Positions 56,768 to 64,000 of a stretch of DNA of 64,000 nt are shown in pieces. The stretch is from the NCBI GenBank assembly GCA_012522805.1, contig JAAYJS010000035.1, positions 23,356 to 87,355 of the forward strand. The letters run 5' to 3'. The translations under genes and the position numbers were made by a program. The stretch's first letter is position 1; every line of letters starts with the position of its first letter. This DNA is from Eubacteriaceae bacterium. GTDB lineage: Bacteria > Bacillota > Clostridia > Eubacteriales > Eubacteriaceae. The notes below the pieces were generated by a model. The model ran no database searches. It was not told the origin of the DNA and saw only the letters and a list, made by a program, of their open reading frames with translations.

Positions 56768-56979
56768 TATAATGAAGAGAGAGTAGATAAAGGTATTGAA
56801 ATTATTGCTGAAACACATGTATTTTAAAAAAAATCTTGCCCTCAATGAGATCTTTAAATTTTATAATGGTACTTCAAATCAAATTTATGGACTTGGTGAC
56901 TTGATATTTTGCACTAAATCAGGTAGAATACTATGAATTAGAGTTTTAAATCAATCGAGAATGTAAAGGGTTGGTTAGA

Positions 56980-57020
56980 ACTTTAAAAAGAAAATTTTAA
57001 GACTGAATACTTTTTAAAGT
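56980..57020 (+). promoter_or_regulatory. 11-bp inverted repeat upstream of the Rrf2 gene
   Basis: ACTTTAAAAAG (56980-56990) and CTTTTTAAAGT (57010-57020) are perfect inverted copies separated by 19 bases, ending 30 bases before the ATG at 57051. Could be an autoregulatory operator or a leader hairpin. Confidence 0.5.
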
Positions 57021-57050
57021 GTTTGGTTCAATTAAAGGGTATGGTGAGAA

Positions 57051-57518
57051 ATGCAATTACAAATTACGACAGACTATGCGATACGTTGTGTTCTTTACTT
57101 GGCGATGAAAGATAGCAGTATCAACGCCTTAGAAATAAGTGAAGCCATGTGTATACCGCATAATTATGTGCAGCAGATTTTACGTAGGTTGAGAATTGCG
57201 GAATTGGTAGACTCTTCCCAAGGACGTGGCGGCGGCTACAGATTGGCGAAGGATCCTGAAGAGATATCGTTGATGGATATTATGGAACTTTTCGAAAAAA
57301 CCATGCGTATCAATCGCTGTTTGGAAGATGATCATTTTTGTTCTTGGAATGGCACACTAAAAGGTTGTCCGGTCAATGCTTATTACAAAGGCTTGCAGAA
57401 AAACATAGAGGGCTATTTAAGAGGAACAAGCATTGCAGATATTTTAAAATCATCGGACGAACATATTTGTAACATTGAAGAAGAAAAGACAAAGGTCTCA
57501 CCTTCATTAAAAATTTAA
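57051..57518 (+). CDS. Rrf2-family transcriptional regulator with cysteine cluster
   Basis: 155 residues. Winged helix-turn-helix at the N-terminus (LQITTDYAIRCVLYLAMKD; ISEAMCIPHNYVQQILRRLRIAELVDSSQGRGGGYRLAK), typical of Rrf2. The C-terminal cluster Cys-x8-Cys-x7-Cys in RCLEDDHFCSWNGTLKGC (~96-113) can hold an Fe-S cluster, as in IscR, NsrR or RsrR, so it may sense iron-sulfur status, nitric oxide or redox. No isc or suf genes are adjacent. ATG 57051 has only a weak GGTGAG site. The inverted repeat upstream suggests autoregulation. Confidence 0.9.
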   Translation: MQLQITTDYAIRCVLYLAMKDSSINALEISEAMCIPHNYVQQILRRLRIAELVDSSQGRGGGYRLAKDPEEISLMDIMELFEKTMRINRCLEDDHFCSWNGTLKGCPVNAYYKGLQKNIEGYLRGTSIADILKSSDEHICNIEEEKTKVSPSLKI

Positions 57519-57519
57519 A

Positions 57520-57576
57520 AAATACCGGCTTTTATATTCAGGCGTTTGGACGCGTTGTATATAGAAGTCGGTATTT
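57520..57576. terminator. long bidirectional terminator between the Rrf2 gene and luxS
   Basis: An 18-bp stem, 57520-57537 with 57559-57576 (ends AAATACCG / CGGTATTT, two G-T pairs), with an inner GCG/CGC. T-rich sequence flanks on both strands, so it can end both convergent genes. Confidence 0.8.
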
Positions 57577-57582
57577 ATAATT

Positions 57583-58062
57583 CTATTCCGGATACTCTAA
57601 ATTTTCATCTTTTATTTGAGTTAAGACTTCCGTATAAAACTTATTGGCTTCATACTTGGCCATGGGTAAGTTCATATCCAAGTAATTGCCACAATCTCTG
57701 GCGGCGGCGCCGGGCACTTCTTCGTCAAAATCGGCCATGAATTTAAAAAGTTCTGTCACAAGGGGTAGGGCCTTTCGGGAAGACCAATCTCCTTTTAACA
57801 ATAAATAGAAGCCCGTGCGACAACCCATTGGGCCGAAGTACAAGATGTCCTCACTGTGGGCAGGATGGTTTCTTAAAAAAGTTGCCCCCAAGTGCTCCAT
57901 GGCGTGCAGTTCTCCGTTGTTGATGACAGGTTCGCGGTTGGGCGCCTTCATGCGGATATCTAAAGTGGTGACCCATTGGTCTCCAACGGGGTCTAAACGG
58001 GAGACGTAAACACCCGGCAATAAATCCAAGTGGTTGATCTCAAAACTGGTTATTTTTTTCAT
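57583..58062 (-). CDS. luxS: S-ribosylhomocysteine lyase
   Basis: 159 residues. Splits S-ribosylhomocysteine into homocysteine and the AI-2 precursor DPD, recycling the methyl cycle product of SAM. The zinc site HAMEH (~53-57) and Cys in AARDCGNYLD (~128) are intact, and the catalytic Cys in GPMGCRTGFYLL (~81) is present. ATG 58062 overlaps the recU stop by four bases. Together with metK in the window it covers two steps of the activated methyl cycle. Last gene of rluA-recU-luxS. Confidence 0.97.
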   Translation of the reverse strand: MKKITSFEINHLDLLPGVYVSRLDPVGDQWVTTLDIRMKAPNREPVINNGELHAMEHLGATFLRNHPAHSEDILYFGPMGCRTGFYLLLKGDWSSRKALPLVTELFKFMADFDEEVPGAAARDCGNYLDMNLPMAKYEANKFYTEVLTQIKDENLEYPE

Positions 58063-58601
58063 TTTTCTTCTCCTTTTAAGTCTAAATAATTGTTCAAAGT
58101 CTCTAAATAATTTAAAATATATTCTTCTCTGGCATCGATGATCAAACGTTTATCGAAGGCACGATAGGGGATGGATTTTCTCTCCCCGTTTTTTGCTCCT
58201 TCCCAATACTGTTGCAAAGTCTCAAAGGGTAAAAGGTAATACTCGTCGAATCGTTTAAACCATACAATGAGAAAAGAAAGACCGCCTTGTTTATGAAAAT
58301 CTCTCATAAATTCTATTTGGTGTTCGTGGATATTGGCAATGGGAAGACTTTTTTGCTTGGTCTCCTTAGCGTCAAAGCATATGGGAACGCCTTGAATGTT
58401 GCCGAGGTAATCCACCGTGCTCTTTTTTTCAAAGTAGGCGAGTTTAATGGTACCTCTTTGCTGATCCAACTCCACCGGTGTGATGGACGTCGGTATTTTT
58501 TGCACCACCGCCAAGCCCTTTTCTCTTAAAAAGTGGTTGGTGTGATTGATCATCTCCTCCAATGCGGATCCTCTTAGTCCTCTGGTTTCCCAATATCCCA
58601 T
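58059..58601 (-). CDS. recU: Holliday junction resolvase RecU
   Basis: 180 residues. Endonuclease that resolves four-way junctions in Firmicutes. It begins with GLRGSALEEMINHTN and shows the catalytic VDYLGNIQGVPICFDAKETKQKSLP (D…D-x-K-E type motif, ~63-87) and IHEHQIEFMRDFHKQGG. ATG 58601 follows AAAGGGGG. Its 5' end overlaps rluA by 28 bases and its stop overlaps luxS. The usual Firmicute partner gene for a penicillin-binding protein is not here. Confidence 0.94.
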   Translation of the reverse strand: MGYWETRGLRGSALEEMINHTNHFLREKGLAVVQKIPTSITPVELDQQRGTIKLAYFEKKSTVDYLGNIQGVPICFDAKETKQKSLPIANIHEHQIEFMRDFHKQGGLSFLIVWFKRFDEYYLLPFETLQQYWEGAKNGERKSIPYRAFDKRLIIDAREEYILNYLETLNNYLDLKGEEK

Positions 58602-59533
58602 GATGCCCCCTTTAAATGAAATGCTGCCAATAAATCTAAAAAATGTTTGGGCAACGGCGCTACAATGTCGATGCCTAAATCATCTAAGGCATAACGGTAG
58701 CTGTGCAGTAATTGATGTTTAAGGGAGGGTGCCCAATTTCCCGCTGCATCTCCATATTTTCTATCGCCTAAAATGCCATGCCCAATGGCACTGAGTTGTG
58801 CTCTGATTTGGTGACTACGACCGGTTTTTAGAAAGATGGATACATAGGTCACTTCTTTTCCGACGCTTAAGGGCACAACCTGCAATTCTGCGTACAAGGC
58901 TCCCTCCACAGCTTGGTGATAAACCGAGACGGTGTTGGTTTGCTCGTCTTTCAACAGATAGTGGCGTAGCGTTCTGGATTCTCTTAAAGCACCACGTAGG
59001 ATGGCTCTGTACTCTTTAATGCTCTTTTGTTTTCTCAGTGCGCTGTCGACACGCCGTTTAAAAGCGGCATTTTTGGGAATCAACACCACCCCCGACGTAT
59101 TTCGGTCCAATCGGTTGGAAACGCCGGGTGTAAAAGCCGGATGCCACGGCAAATAAGCCTTGGCCAAAGTGGCTAAGTCCAGTTGAGAGGAGCCGTCTGG
59201 TTGACTTAAGAGCCCCACGGGCTTGTCGATCGCCAATAATTGAAAATCTTCATACAGTGGTGGGTTAAATAGCGGGATATAAGCCTTTGGGAGTTCCAGA
59301 TCTTGTTTCGGTTTTTTTGAAAATTTATCATAGGTTTCATCGGAAAAATAAATCCTGAGAATATCCCCAACACAAAGGTTGGTTTGCGGCAACGCTTTTT
59401 TGTCATTGAGGGTGATGTTCTTTTTTCGAAGAGATTTTTGTATGATGCCTTTACTGGCGTAGGGAAGGCGTTTATAGAGATAGCGATCCAAACGCTCGCC
59501 TTCCTCGCCAGGCTGTATCTCAATGCGTTTCAT
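58574..59533 (-). CDS. RluA-family pseudouridine synthase
   Basis: 319 residues. N-terminal S4-like part (~1-70: GERLDRYLYKRLPYASKGIIQKSLRKKNITLN) and the RluA catalytic domain with SNRLDRNTSGVVLIPKN (catalytic Asp at ~145; Asn in place of the common His of HRLD), GRSHQIRAQLSAIGHGILGD (~235). It converts uridine to pseudouridine in rRNA or tRNA; the exact site is unknown. ATG 59533 follows GAAAGGAAAG. First gene of the rluA-recU-luxS operon. Confidence 0.93.
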   Translation of the reverse strand: MKRIEIQPGEEGERLDRYLYKRLPYASKGIIQKSLRKKNITLNDKKALPQTNLCVGDILRIYFSDETYDKFSKKPKQDLELPKAYIPLFNPPLYEDFQLLAIDKPVGLLSQPDGSSQLDLATLAKAYLPWHPAFTPGVSNRLDRNTSGVVLIPKNAAFKRRVDSALRKQKSIKEYRAILRGALRESRTLRHYLLKDEQTNTVSVYHQAVEGALYAELQVVPLSVGKEVTYVSIFLKTGRSHQIRAQLSAIGHGILGDRKYGDAAGNWAPSLKHQLLHSYRYALDDLGIDIVAPLPKHFLDLLAAFHLKGASWDIGKPED

Positions 59534-59613
59534 ATCTTTCCTTTCTTTTCAAACATTAAACTTTCCATATTTTAACATAAAGCGTTAAAGAAAGAATTAA
59601 TACGACGACAATG

Positions 59614-59648
59614 TAATAAAAAAGGCAGAGAGTTCCAACTCTCTGCCT
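59614..59648 (-). terminator. terminator of the minus-strand TetR gene
   Basis: AGGCAGAGAGT (59623-59633) pairs with ACTCTCTGCCT (59638-59648) around TCCA; on the minus strand a TTTTTT tract follows. Confidence 0.88.
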
Positions 59649-59681
59649 CAACACATCTGTGTTTGTCGATGACGAATTTTA

Positions 59682-60326
59682 TTATAATAGATGTATATCC
59701 TGATAATCAACCGAATCCATCAATGCAATGCCCTCTTCTAATTCTTTGTCGACGATGGCTTGGTCGATACGAATTAACCTTGGGAAAATGCCGTTGATCA
59801 CTCGGACAATTTCAGCGATCGAATGCTGTTGTTTTTCTTCAAAATAGTACAAAAAGAACTCGCGCCTAGCGCCGAAATCGACGCGTATCAAATCTTCGAA
59901 GGTTTGATCGGAAACTTCAACATTGAAATCCTCAATATTTTGTCTGTATACCTCGTAAGCCAGTTGACTTAAGAGACGGTAGTTTGATTTTCTTTGGATG
60001 GTCTCATAAAAGAAACGACGATTATTTTGATCGTTTAAAATAATATCGTAGCTGATACAAGAAGTCAGGGCGTGTAGTTTAATGGAGTTTTCAACCTTAT
60101 CGTGAAGGGTTTCGTCCACACGTGAAAAAATTTGGGTCATAAACTCTGAAAAAAATTGTTGAACGATACCATCTTTACTCTTAAAGTAGTACGTGAATAA
60201 GCCGATGGGTACATCAGCTGCATCCGTGATATCCTGTATACGTGCTTTTTTATATCCATTTTCATAAAATATCTTTTTTGCGGTTTGATAGATGAGATTA
60301 CGAGTTTGTATACCCTTTTTGTACAT
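59682..60326 (-). CDS. TetR/AcrR-family transcriptional regulator
   Basis: 214 residues. The N-terminal helix-turn-helix reads TRNLIYQTAKKIFYENGYKKARIQDITDAADVPIGLFTYYFKSKDGIV (~6-53), typical of TetR. The C-terminal ligand domain is variable. ATG 60326 is chosen as AAGGAG lies six bases upstream; TTG 60332 overlaps it. It lies 141 bases downstream of the MFS gene on the same strand and could control the mttB-MFS operon or a gene elsewhere; its own terminator follows. Confidence 0.9.
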   Translation of the reverse strand: MYKKGIQTRNLIYQTAKKIFYENGYKKARIQDITDAADVPIGLFTYYFKSKDGIVQQFFSEFMTQIFSRVDETLHDKVENSIKLHALTSCISYDIILNDQNNRRFFYETIQRKSNYRLLSQLAYEVYRQNIEDFNVEVSDQTFEDLIRVDFGARREFFLYYFEEKQQHSIAEIVRVINGIFPRLIRIDQAIVDKELEEGIALMDSVDYQDIHLL

Positions 60327-60467
60327 AGGCAACTCCTTCTACTTTGCCTTTTAGAGTAACATAGAATGGGTAAAAACGCAATATTTTAAGGATTAATTGA
60401 AAAACACCCGGTTTTTTTGTCGGAAGATGCCATCGGTATTTCGTAATGGACTCTTAAAGCTTTAATT

Positions 60468-61742
60468 CTATTGGTTTTCGGGTATGGTCTGTAACTTTTT
60501 TGCTTCCAGTTCTTTTGTTCGTTTTAAAAGCAGGTAAGCAGAGACAATGCCGATGATCGAGGCGACGATTAAAAAGATAAAAATTCTATTAAAACCTGTG
60601 GCAATATTGCCGGCAGCAGCGGCATCATCCAACCATTTCCCAAAGATCGGACCGATCAAAAAGTCCGGAATGAAAATGATAAATGAAATGATACCGGTAG
60701 CCAAAGCGGTCATATTCAATGGAATCCCGGCCTGATCCATGATGGACCAATAGGTGGATTTCATAACATTGGCGATAAAGGCTATGACCAAAGTCAGGAC
60801 GATGCTCAGGCCTACGATACTGGAGCTCGCTGCTAAAGCGACGGTAAATGCGACCACGGTAATAAAAAAGACGATGAAGCCCTTGCCTTTGTAGGTAAAT
60901 TTATCCAACACAAAGCCGCCAATAAAGCCGGCCATCAGTACGATGATGTTGCTTCTAACAATACCCAGCATAGAAGCGGTGGAAGGAGAGATATTGAGGA
61001 CTTGAACCGTGTAGGTGGTCATGTAGTTGTTACCGATGGTCCAGGACAAATAGGCGCACATCAACACCAAAATAGTAATCCAAACGCCTTTATTTTTCAA
61101 AACATCTCCATAAGTGTAGCGCACATCGGAGGTTTCTTCACTGTCGGGTGCTTTGGGGTTTTCCTTCGGTAGGAAGAAAAAAGCCAATATAAAAAAGAAT
61201 CCACAAACAGCAGTGGCAAAGAACAAACCGTATTTAAAGCCGTCCGCAGGGTTACCGGCCATACCTAAGGTACCTAGAATAGCAAAACCAATAACGGTCT
61301 GAATGATGCCCCGGGTCGCTTCGCTGGATCCGAATATCTTACTTTGATTTTCTTCGTCGGCGAGGTTGCGGATACCGTTTAAATAAGCGGACCATAAAGT
61401 CGCTATGCCGAAAAATCCGTACAAGACGTGAATGACCATGATCACTAAAAAATGAGTGGTCAGGGCAAAAACCAAGGTAATGACGGTAAAAGCGGCCAAA
61501 GTAATTAAAATCAAAGATCTCAATGAAAAGCGATCGGCAAAAATACCGCCGATGGGATAGCTGAGGGTTTGTGTAAAGGATACGGCGGAAGCGGTTAAAC
61601 TGACTTGCACATTGTTGAGTTGATAAGCTGCCGCAAATTGGTCGTAAAAGGTATACCGTAAAAAGGGTATTTGATATGCCAAGGCGACGGAGGCAGAAAG
61701 GACTAAGAAAATCATAAATGTTTTCAAGTTAAAATTCTTCAT
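60468..61742 (-). CDS. MFS transporter
   Basis: 424 residues with twelve predicted membrane segments. The loop 2-3 motif appears as IGGIFADRFSLRSL (~63-76; G-x-x-x-D-R) and again in the second half as GGFVLDKFTYKG (~275). ATG 61742 follows AGGAG. It lies 99 bases after mttB on the same strand, so it probably imports or exports the methylated amine used by that enzyme (inference). Most members in such context belong to the NarK/OFA-like general branch, but the substrate is not readable. Confidence 0.88.
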   Translation of the reverse strand: MKNFNLKTFMIFLVLSASVALAYQIPFLRYTFYDQFAAAYQLNNVQVSLTASAVSFTQTLSYPIGGIFADRFSLRSLILITLAAFTVITLVFALTTHFLVIMVIHVLYGFFGIATLWSAYLNGIRNLADEENQSKIFGSSEATRGIIQTVIGFAILGTLGMAGNPADGFKYGLFFATAVCGFFFILAFFFLPKENPKAPDSEETSDVRYTYGDVLKNKGVWITILVLMCAYLSWTIGNNYMTTYTVQVLNISPSTASMLGIVRSNIIVLMAGFIGGFVLDKFTYKGKGFIVFFITVVAFTVALAASSSIVGLSIVLTLVIAFIANVMKSTYWSIMDQAGIPLNMTALATGIISFIIFIPDFLIGPIFGKWLDDAAAAGNIATGFNRIFIFLIVASIIGIVSAYLLLKRTKELEAKKLQTIPENQ

Positions 61743-61841
61743 GGGATACTCCTAATAGATTTTGACAGGATAGAAGAAGGCTGGACAGCGTCGTGAGATT
61801 GTATCCAGCATTCAGCTCCTGTATATGACGATTGCAGACGG

Positions 61842-63305
61842 TTATAGTTCGTATTTGTAGCCTTCGGGCAGGTATTGATTTAATAGTTTCTTTTGAGTGG
61901 TGGTAACATCCGGTAATTGGTAAGCTTCTAAGCGCTCGTTGATGTATCTGCGGGCACGGTCCACCAATTTGCCCTTTTGCGCAATGATGTCCGTTGCAGA
62001 GCCACCTTCTCGAACATAGAATTTTGGGAAAATATGCTCTGCTCTATAATCCTTGGGTGTTCTGCCCTTTAAGTAGTTGCCCCTGGGACCTGTTTTTTGT
62101 ATGAGATCGTAATGGAGTTTTTCCTCGGTGATATCCAACCCTTGGTTGATTCTCTTAAGATAAGCGATGTTTTCTTCGTTCATGACAAAGTTTTCCAAAG
62201 ATCCTAAATTGTAGCCCCCATAGGCACCGGCGGCATTGAGGATGAAATCGGTTTTGCCCAACAGGCCTGTAAACAACGTCATCATAGACTCCGATCCACA
62301 TTGGAAATCCAAGTCAATGGCTGTGGTGGCGGACACGCCGGAGCGAACAGGTAAGTTGTAGTATCTTCCCATGGCTGATAGGCCTAATTGCATCAACACG
62401 GCCTCTGGAGAGCCTGTGGCCAATTGAACGGTACGCATATCCGTCGGAGAGGTGACAGAGCCGTAAACTGTACCCACGCCGGGGCTGATCAATTGCGCTA
62501 AAACGATGCCGGCTAAGATATTTGCATTGTCTTGGACTATGGTTCCCGCTAAAGTCGGGGGAGACGTTAAGTTGGTCATCGAACAAGAGATGATGATCAC
62601 GGGCTGGTCTTCCTGTACGGCACCAATAATGGTATCTGCAACTTCAGCGCCGATAGCCAAGGGCGATAAAACGCAGCAATTGGACATGGTAACGGGTTTG
62701 TCCCAAATGTCATAGAATTCTCTATGAAGCTGAACCAATCTTCTGTTGGCTTCCAATAATGTACCTTTTTTATAGTTGATGGGTGTAATGGTGTTGCCTT
62801 GATAAATGGGTTTTTGGCAATACTTTAAACCCATGGCAATTTGCGGTGTGTGAAAATCATCGGAACTTTTATCCAAATCATTGGTATTCTGGCAAGAATG
62901 GGTAGGCATATCGATGACCGCACTGGTTTCCTGCAAAATATAATATTCTTCTACGTCTTTTAAAGTCGCCGGTCGATAAGTATTTTTCTCAAAATCTTGG
63001 ATGGTGGTCGGTGCAACGGGGCCGGCACAAATGGTCGGCGCACTGATGCCAAGCTTTAATTTTCCCGAGGGGCTGTAAATGTCGAACTCCTTCGGTGCAG
63101 TGGCCAAAGCTTTATTCAACAGGGCCTCATCAAAGTAGATGTGGTGGCCTTCAACCCGTGCGCCATGTTTTTTAAAGACTTCTGCGGCGAGGTCGCTTTC
63201 AATCACAACACCGACTTCCGATAAAATCTTTAAAGTGTATTCGTGAATCAATTCAATCTCATCTTTGGTGATGTATTTTTCAAATAAATTGCGGTTGGGG
63301 TACAT
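61842..63305 (-). CDS. trimethylamine methyltransferase (MttB) superfamily protein, non-pyrrolysine
   Basis: 487 residues, full-length for the family. Conserved blocks: HEYTLKILSEVGVVIES (~25), CAGPVAPTTIQDFEKNTYRPAT (~92), VTMSNCCVLSPLAIG (~200), GTVYGSVTSPTDMRTVQLATGSPE (~277) and GVSATTAIDLDFQCGSESMMTL (~318). No in-frame amber codon occurs, so it is not the pyrrolysine enzyme. Non-Pyl homologues (MtgB, MtpB, MtcB, MtyB) demethylate quaternary amines such as glycine betaine, proline betaine or carnitine onto a corrinoid protein. No corrinoid protein gene is visible. ATG 63305 follows GGAGG. A sigma-54 promoter lies upstream. Confidence 0.9.
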   Translation of the reverse strand: MYPNRNLFEKYITKDEIELIHEYTLKILSEVGVVIESDLAAEVFKKHGARVEGHHIYFDEALLNKALATAPKEFDIYSPSGKLKLGISAPTICAGPVAPTTIQDFEKNTYRPATLKDVEEYYILQETSAVIDMPTHSCQNTNDLDKSSDDFHTPQIAMGLKYCQKPIYQGNTITPINYKKGTLLEANRRLVQLHREFYDIWDKPVTMSNCCVLSPLAIGAEVADTIIGAVQEDQPVIIISCSMTNLTSPPTLAGTIVQDNANILAGIVLAQLISPGVGTVYGSVTSPTDMRTVQLATGSPEAVLMQLGLSAMGRYYNLPVRSGVSATTAIDLDFQCGSESMMTLFTGLLGKTDFILNAAGAYGGYNLGSLENFVMNEENIAYLKRINQGLDITEEKLHYDLIQKTGPRGNYLKGRTPKDYRAEHIFPKFYVREGGSATDIIAQKGKLVDRARRYINERLEAYQLPDVTTTQKKLLNQYLPEGYKYEL

Positions 63306-63390
63306 AGTAATCTTCCTCCATTGTGTTGGTATAATTTCATCATTTCCGGTATCTGCAGATTTTGGAATATTGAATGACTTGCAGATATAC

Positions 63391-63408
63391 TATGCAAGGA
63401 ACATGCCA
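63391..63408 (-). promoter_or_regulatory. sigma-54 (-24/-12) promoter of mttB
   Basis: On the minus strand TTGGCATGTTCCTTGCAT matches TGGCAC-N5-TTGCA with GG at 63407-63406 and GC at 63395-63394, exactly ten bases between them. Transcription would start near 63382, giving a leader of about 77 bases before the mttB ATG. Confidence 0.8.
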
Positions 63409-63490
63409 AAAGCTGAAACATCGAAAAAAGGGGGTGCGAATTCAGATAGACCGCAAATCTAGTCATAATAGAATATCCAAGACCCCTTAA

Positions 63491-63528
63491 TTCCGAAGAA
63501 CTATTCACTAATGAATAGTTCTTCGGAA
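63491..63528. promoter_or_regulatory. 17-bp perfect inverted repeat, probable enhancer site
   Basis: TTCCGAAGAACTATTCA (63491-63507) and its exact inverted copy (63512-63528) flank CTAA. No T tract follows on either strand. It lies about 109-146 bases upstream of the predicted sigma-54 start and 54 bases before the divergent PAS gene, a placement typical of enhancer-binding protein sites. Confidence 0.75.
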
Positions 63529-63582
63529 AAGACTTGTAAACTATAAAAGAAAAACTTATACTGATATCCTAGGAGGTTTTTT

Positions 63583-64000
63583 ATGAAAAATATTTTTAAT
63601 CATAGCGAAGACTATCTCGACTATCTCAGATCATTGCCGAAAGAGCTTTATATTAAAATATTGGAAAATCTTTTTCTCGGCGTCTTTGTCAGCGACGAAA
63701 ACGGCAAAACCATCTACGCCAATCCGGCCATCACCAGACATTACGGTAAACGGCCACAGGATTTGGTGGGGGATAGCGATTGGGGAAAATGGGAAGGGGT
63801 TATCTATCCACCTGCCTTTAGACAAATGCTCGTCGACAAAAAGACGTTGATTTATAGACAAAAAAATAATCTGACCGGTAATTACATGGAAGTCATCGAT
63901 ACACCGGTGATGAAGGAAGAAGACTTCAAGGAGTTGGATTTTACCGTTTATGTGATCCAAGAAAATTTTAAAGATCAGGATTTTGATGCCGACGCAAAAT
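63583..64000 (+). CDS. PAS-domain regulator, 5' part (probably sigma-54-dependent enhancer-binding protein)
   Basis: ATG 63583 follows AGGAGG (63571-63576) and the frame stays open to the window end (139 residues seen). It contains a PAS domain (ILENLFLGVFVSDENGKTIY… from ~26, then ANPAITRHYGKRPQDLVG), the usual N-terminal sensor of sigma-54 activators and of some kinases. The AAA+ domain would lie beyond the window. The divergent sigma-54 promoter of mttB and the inverted repeat between them make an enhancer-binding protein the best guess; not yet proven. Confidence 0.7.
   Translation, partial: MKNIFNHSEDYLDYLRSLPKELYIKILENLFLGVFVSDENGKTIYANPAITRHYGKRPQDLVGDSDWGKWEGVIYPPAFRQMLVDKKTLIYRQKNNLTGNYMEVIDTPVMKEEDFKELDFTVYVIQENFKDQDFDADAK

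Noticed and set aside
61842..63305. Pyrrolysine-containing trimethylamine methyltransferase
   Set aside because: The frame is complete without an in-frame TAG.
63248..63508. 86-codon minus-strand frame overlapping the mttB start
   Set aside because: It covers the mttB ribosome site, sigma-54 promoter and palindrome and has no coding character.

Overview
The window reads as a chromosome segment of a low-to-moderate GC anaerobic Firmicute, most likely class Clostridia or Tissierellia. Reasons: WalRK, RecU, SAM-I riboswitch control of metK, an FtsEX-M23-CtpA cell-division block, diaminopimelate dehydrogenase, ThyX, LuxS, a PPi-type phosphofructokinase beside an ATP-type one, an ornithine/alanine-racemase-family enzyme, and a non-pyrrolysine MttB-family methyltransferase. 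Genus cannot be decided from the sequence alone. No rRNA, tRNA, CRISPR array, insertion sequence or prophage was seen.

Layout. 1-5.6 kb: end of a split transketolase, a DUF1537 sugar-acid kinase plus PdxA2-type dehydrogenase (likely four-carbon acid-sugar catabolism to DHAP), ddh, and glycerate kinase. 5.6-7.4 kb: an AT-rich insert with a frameshifted nuclease that looks like an EVE/PUA-like domain fused to a PD-(D/E)XK domain. 7.6-11.2 kb: a GNAT enzyme and a four-gene flavin/membrane operon (SagB-like oxidoreductase, NusG-II protein, Gx-transporter protein, ApbE flavin transferase). 11.4-12.4 kb: galE. 12.4-21.9 kb: an AT-rich accessory region with decayed sequence, a TetR-controlled operon of two export-type ABC half transporters plus a complete ECF module, an alpha/beta hydrolase and a three-frame pseudogene. 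21.9-29.4 kb: dnaE-pfkA-pyk converging on the PPi-type pfp. 29.8-35.9 kb (minus strand): CorC-type membrane protein, walR-walK-lipoprotein operon and a TtcA-like enzyme. 36-40 kb: small membrane exporter, HAD phosphatase, aminopeptidase P, SAM riboswitch and metK. 40.4-50.1 kb: ftsE-ftsX-M23 peptidase, a non-coding tandem repeat element, ctpA, uvrB-uvrA. 50.3-56.8 kb: racemase; leuS-rnhA-thyX and two unknown membrane proteins. 57-59.5 kb: Rrf2 regulator, and rluA-recU-luxS on the minus strand. 59.7-64 kb: TetR regulator, then an mttB-MFS operon with a sigma-54 promoter, a 17-bp inverted repeat in enhancer position, and the start of a divergent PAS-domain regulator that runs off the window.

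Most interesting items: (1) the sigma-54 promoter / enhancer-like palindrome / PAS regulator arrangement controlling an MttB-family methyltransferase and its transporter; (2) the 109-bp tandem repeat array bounded by two 47-nt hairpin-forming direct repeats; (3) the EVE-like/PD-(D/E)XK nuclease interrupted exactly at a UUU-UAA sequence that would permit +1 slippage; (4) the operon coupling exporter-type ABC half transporters with an ECF module; (5) the SagB-EetA/EetB/FmnB-like flavin operon. All functional statements rest on motif recognition by eye; no database search was run.
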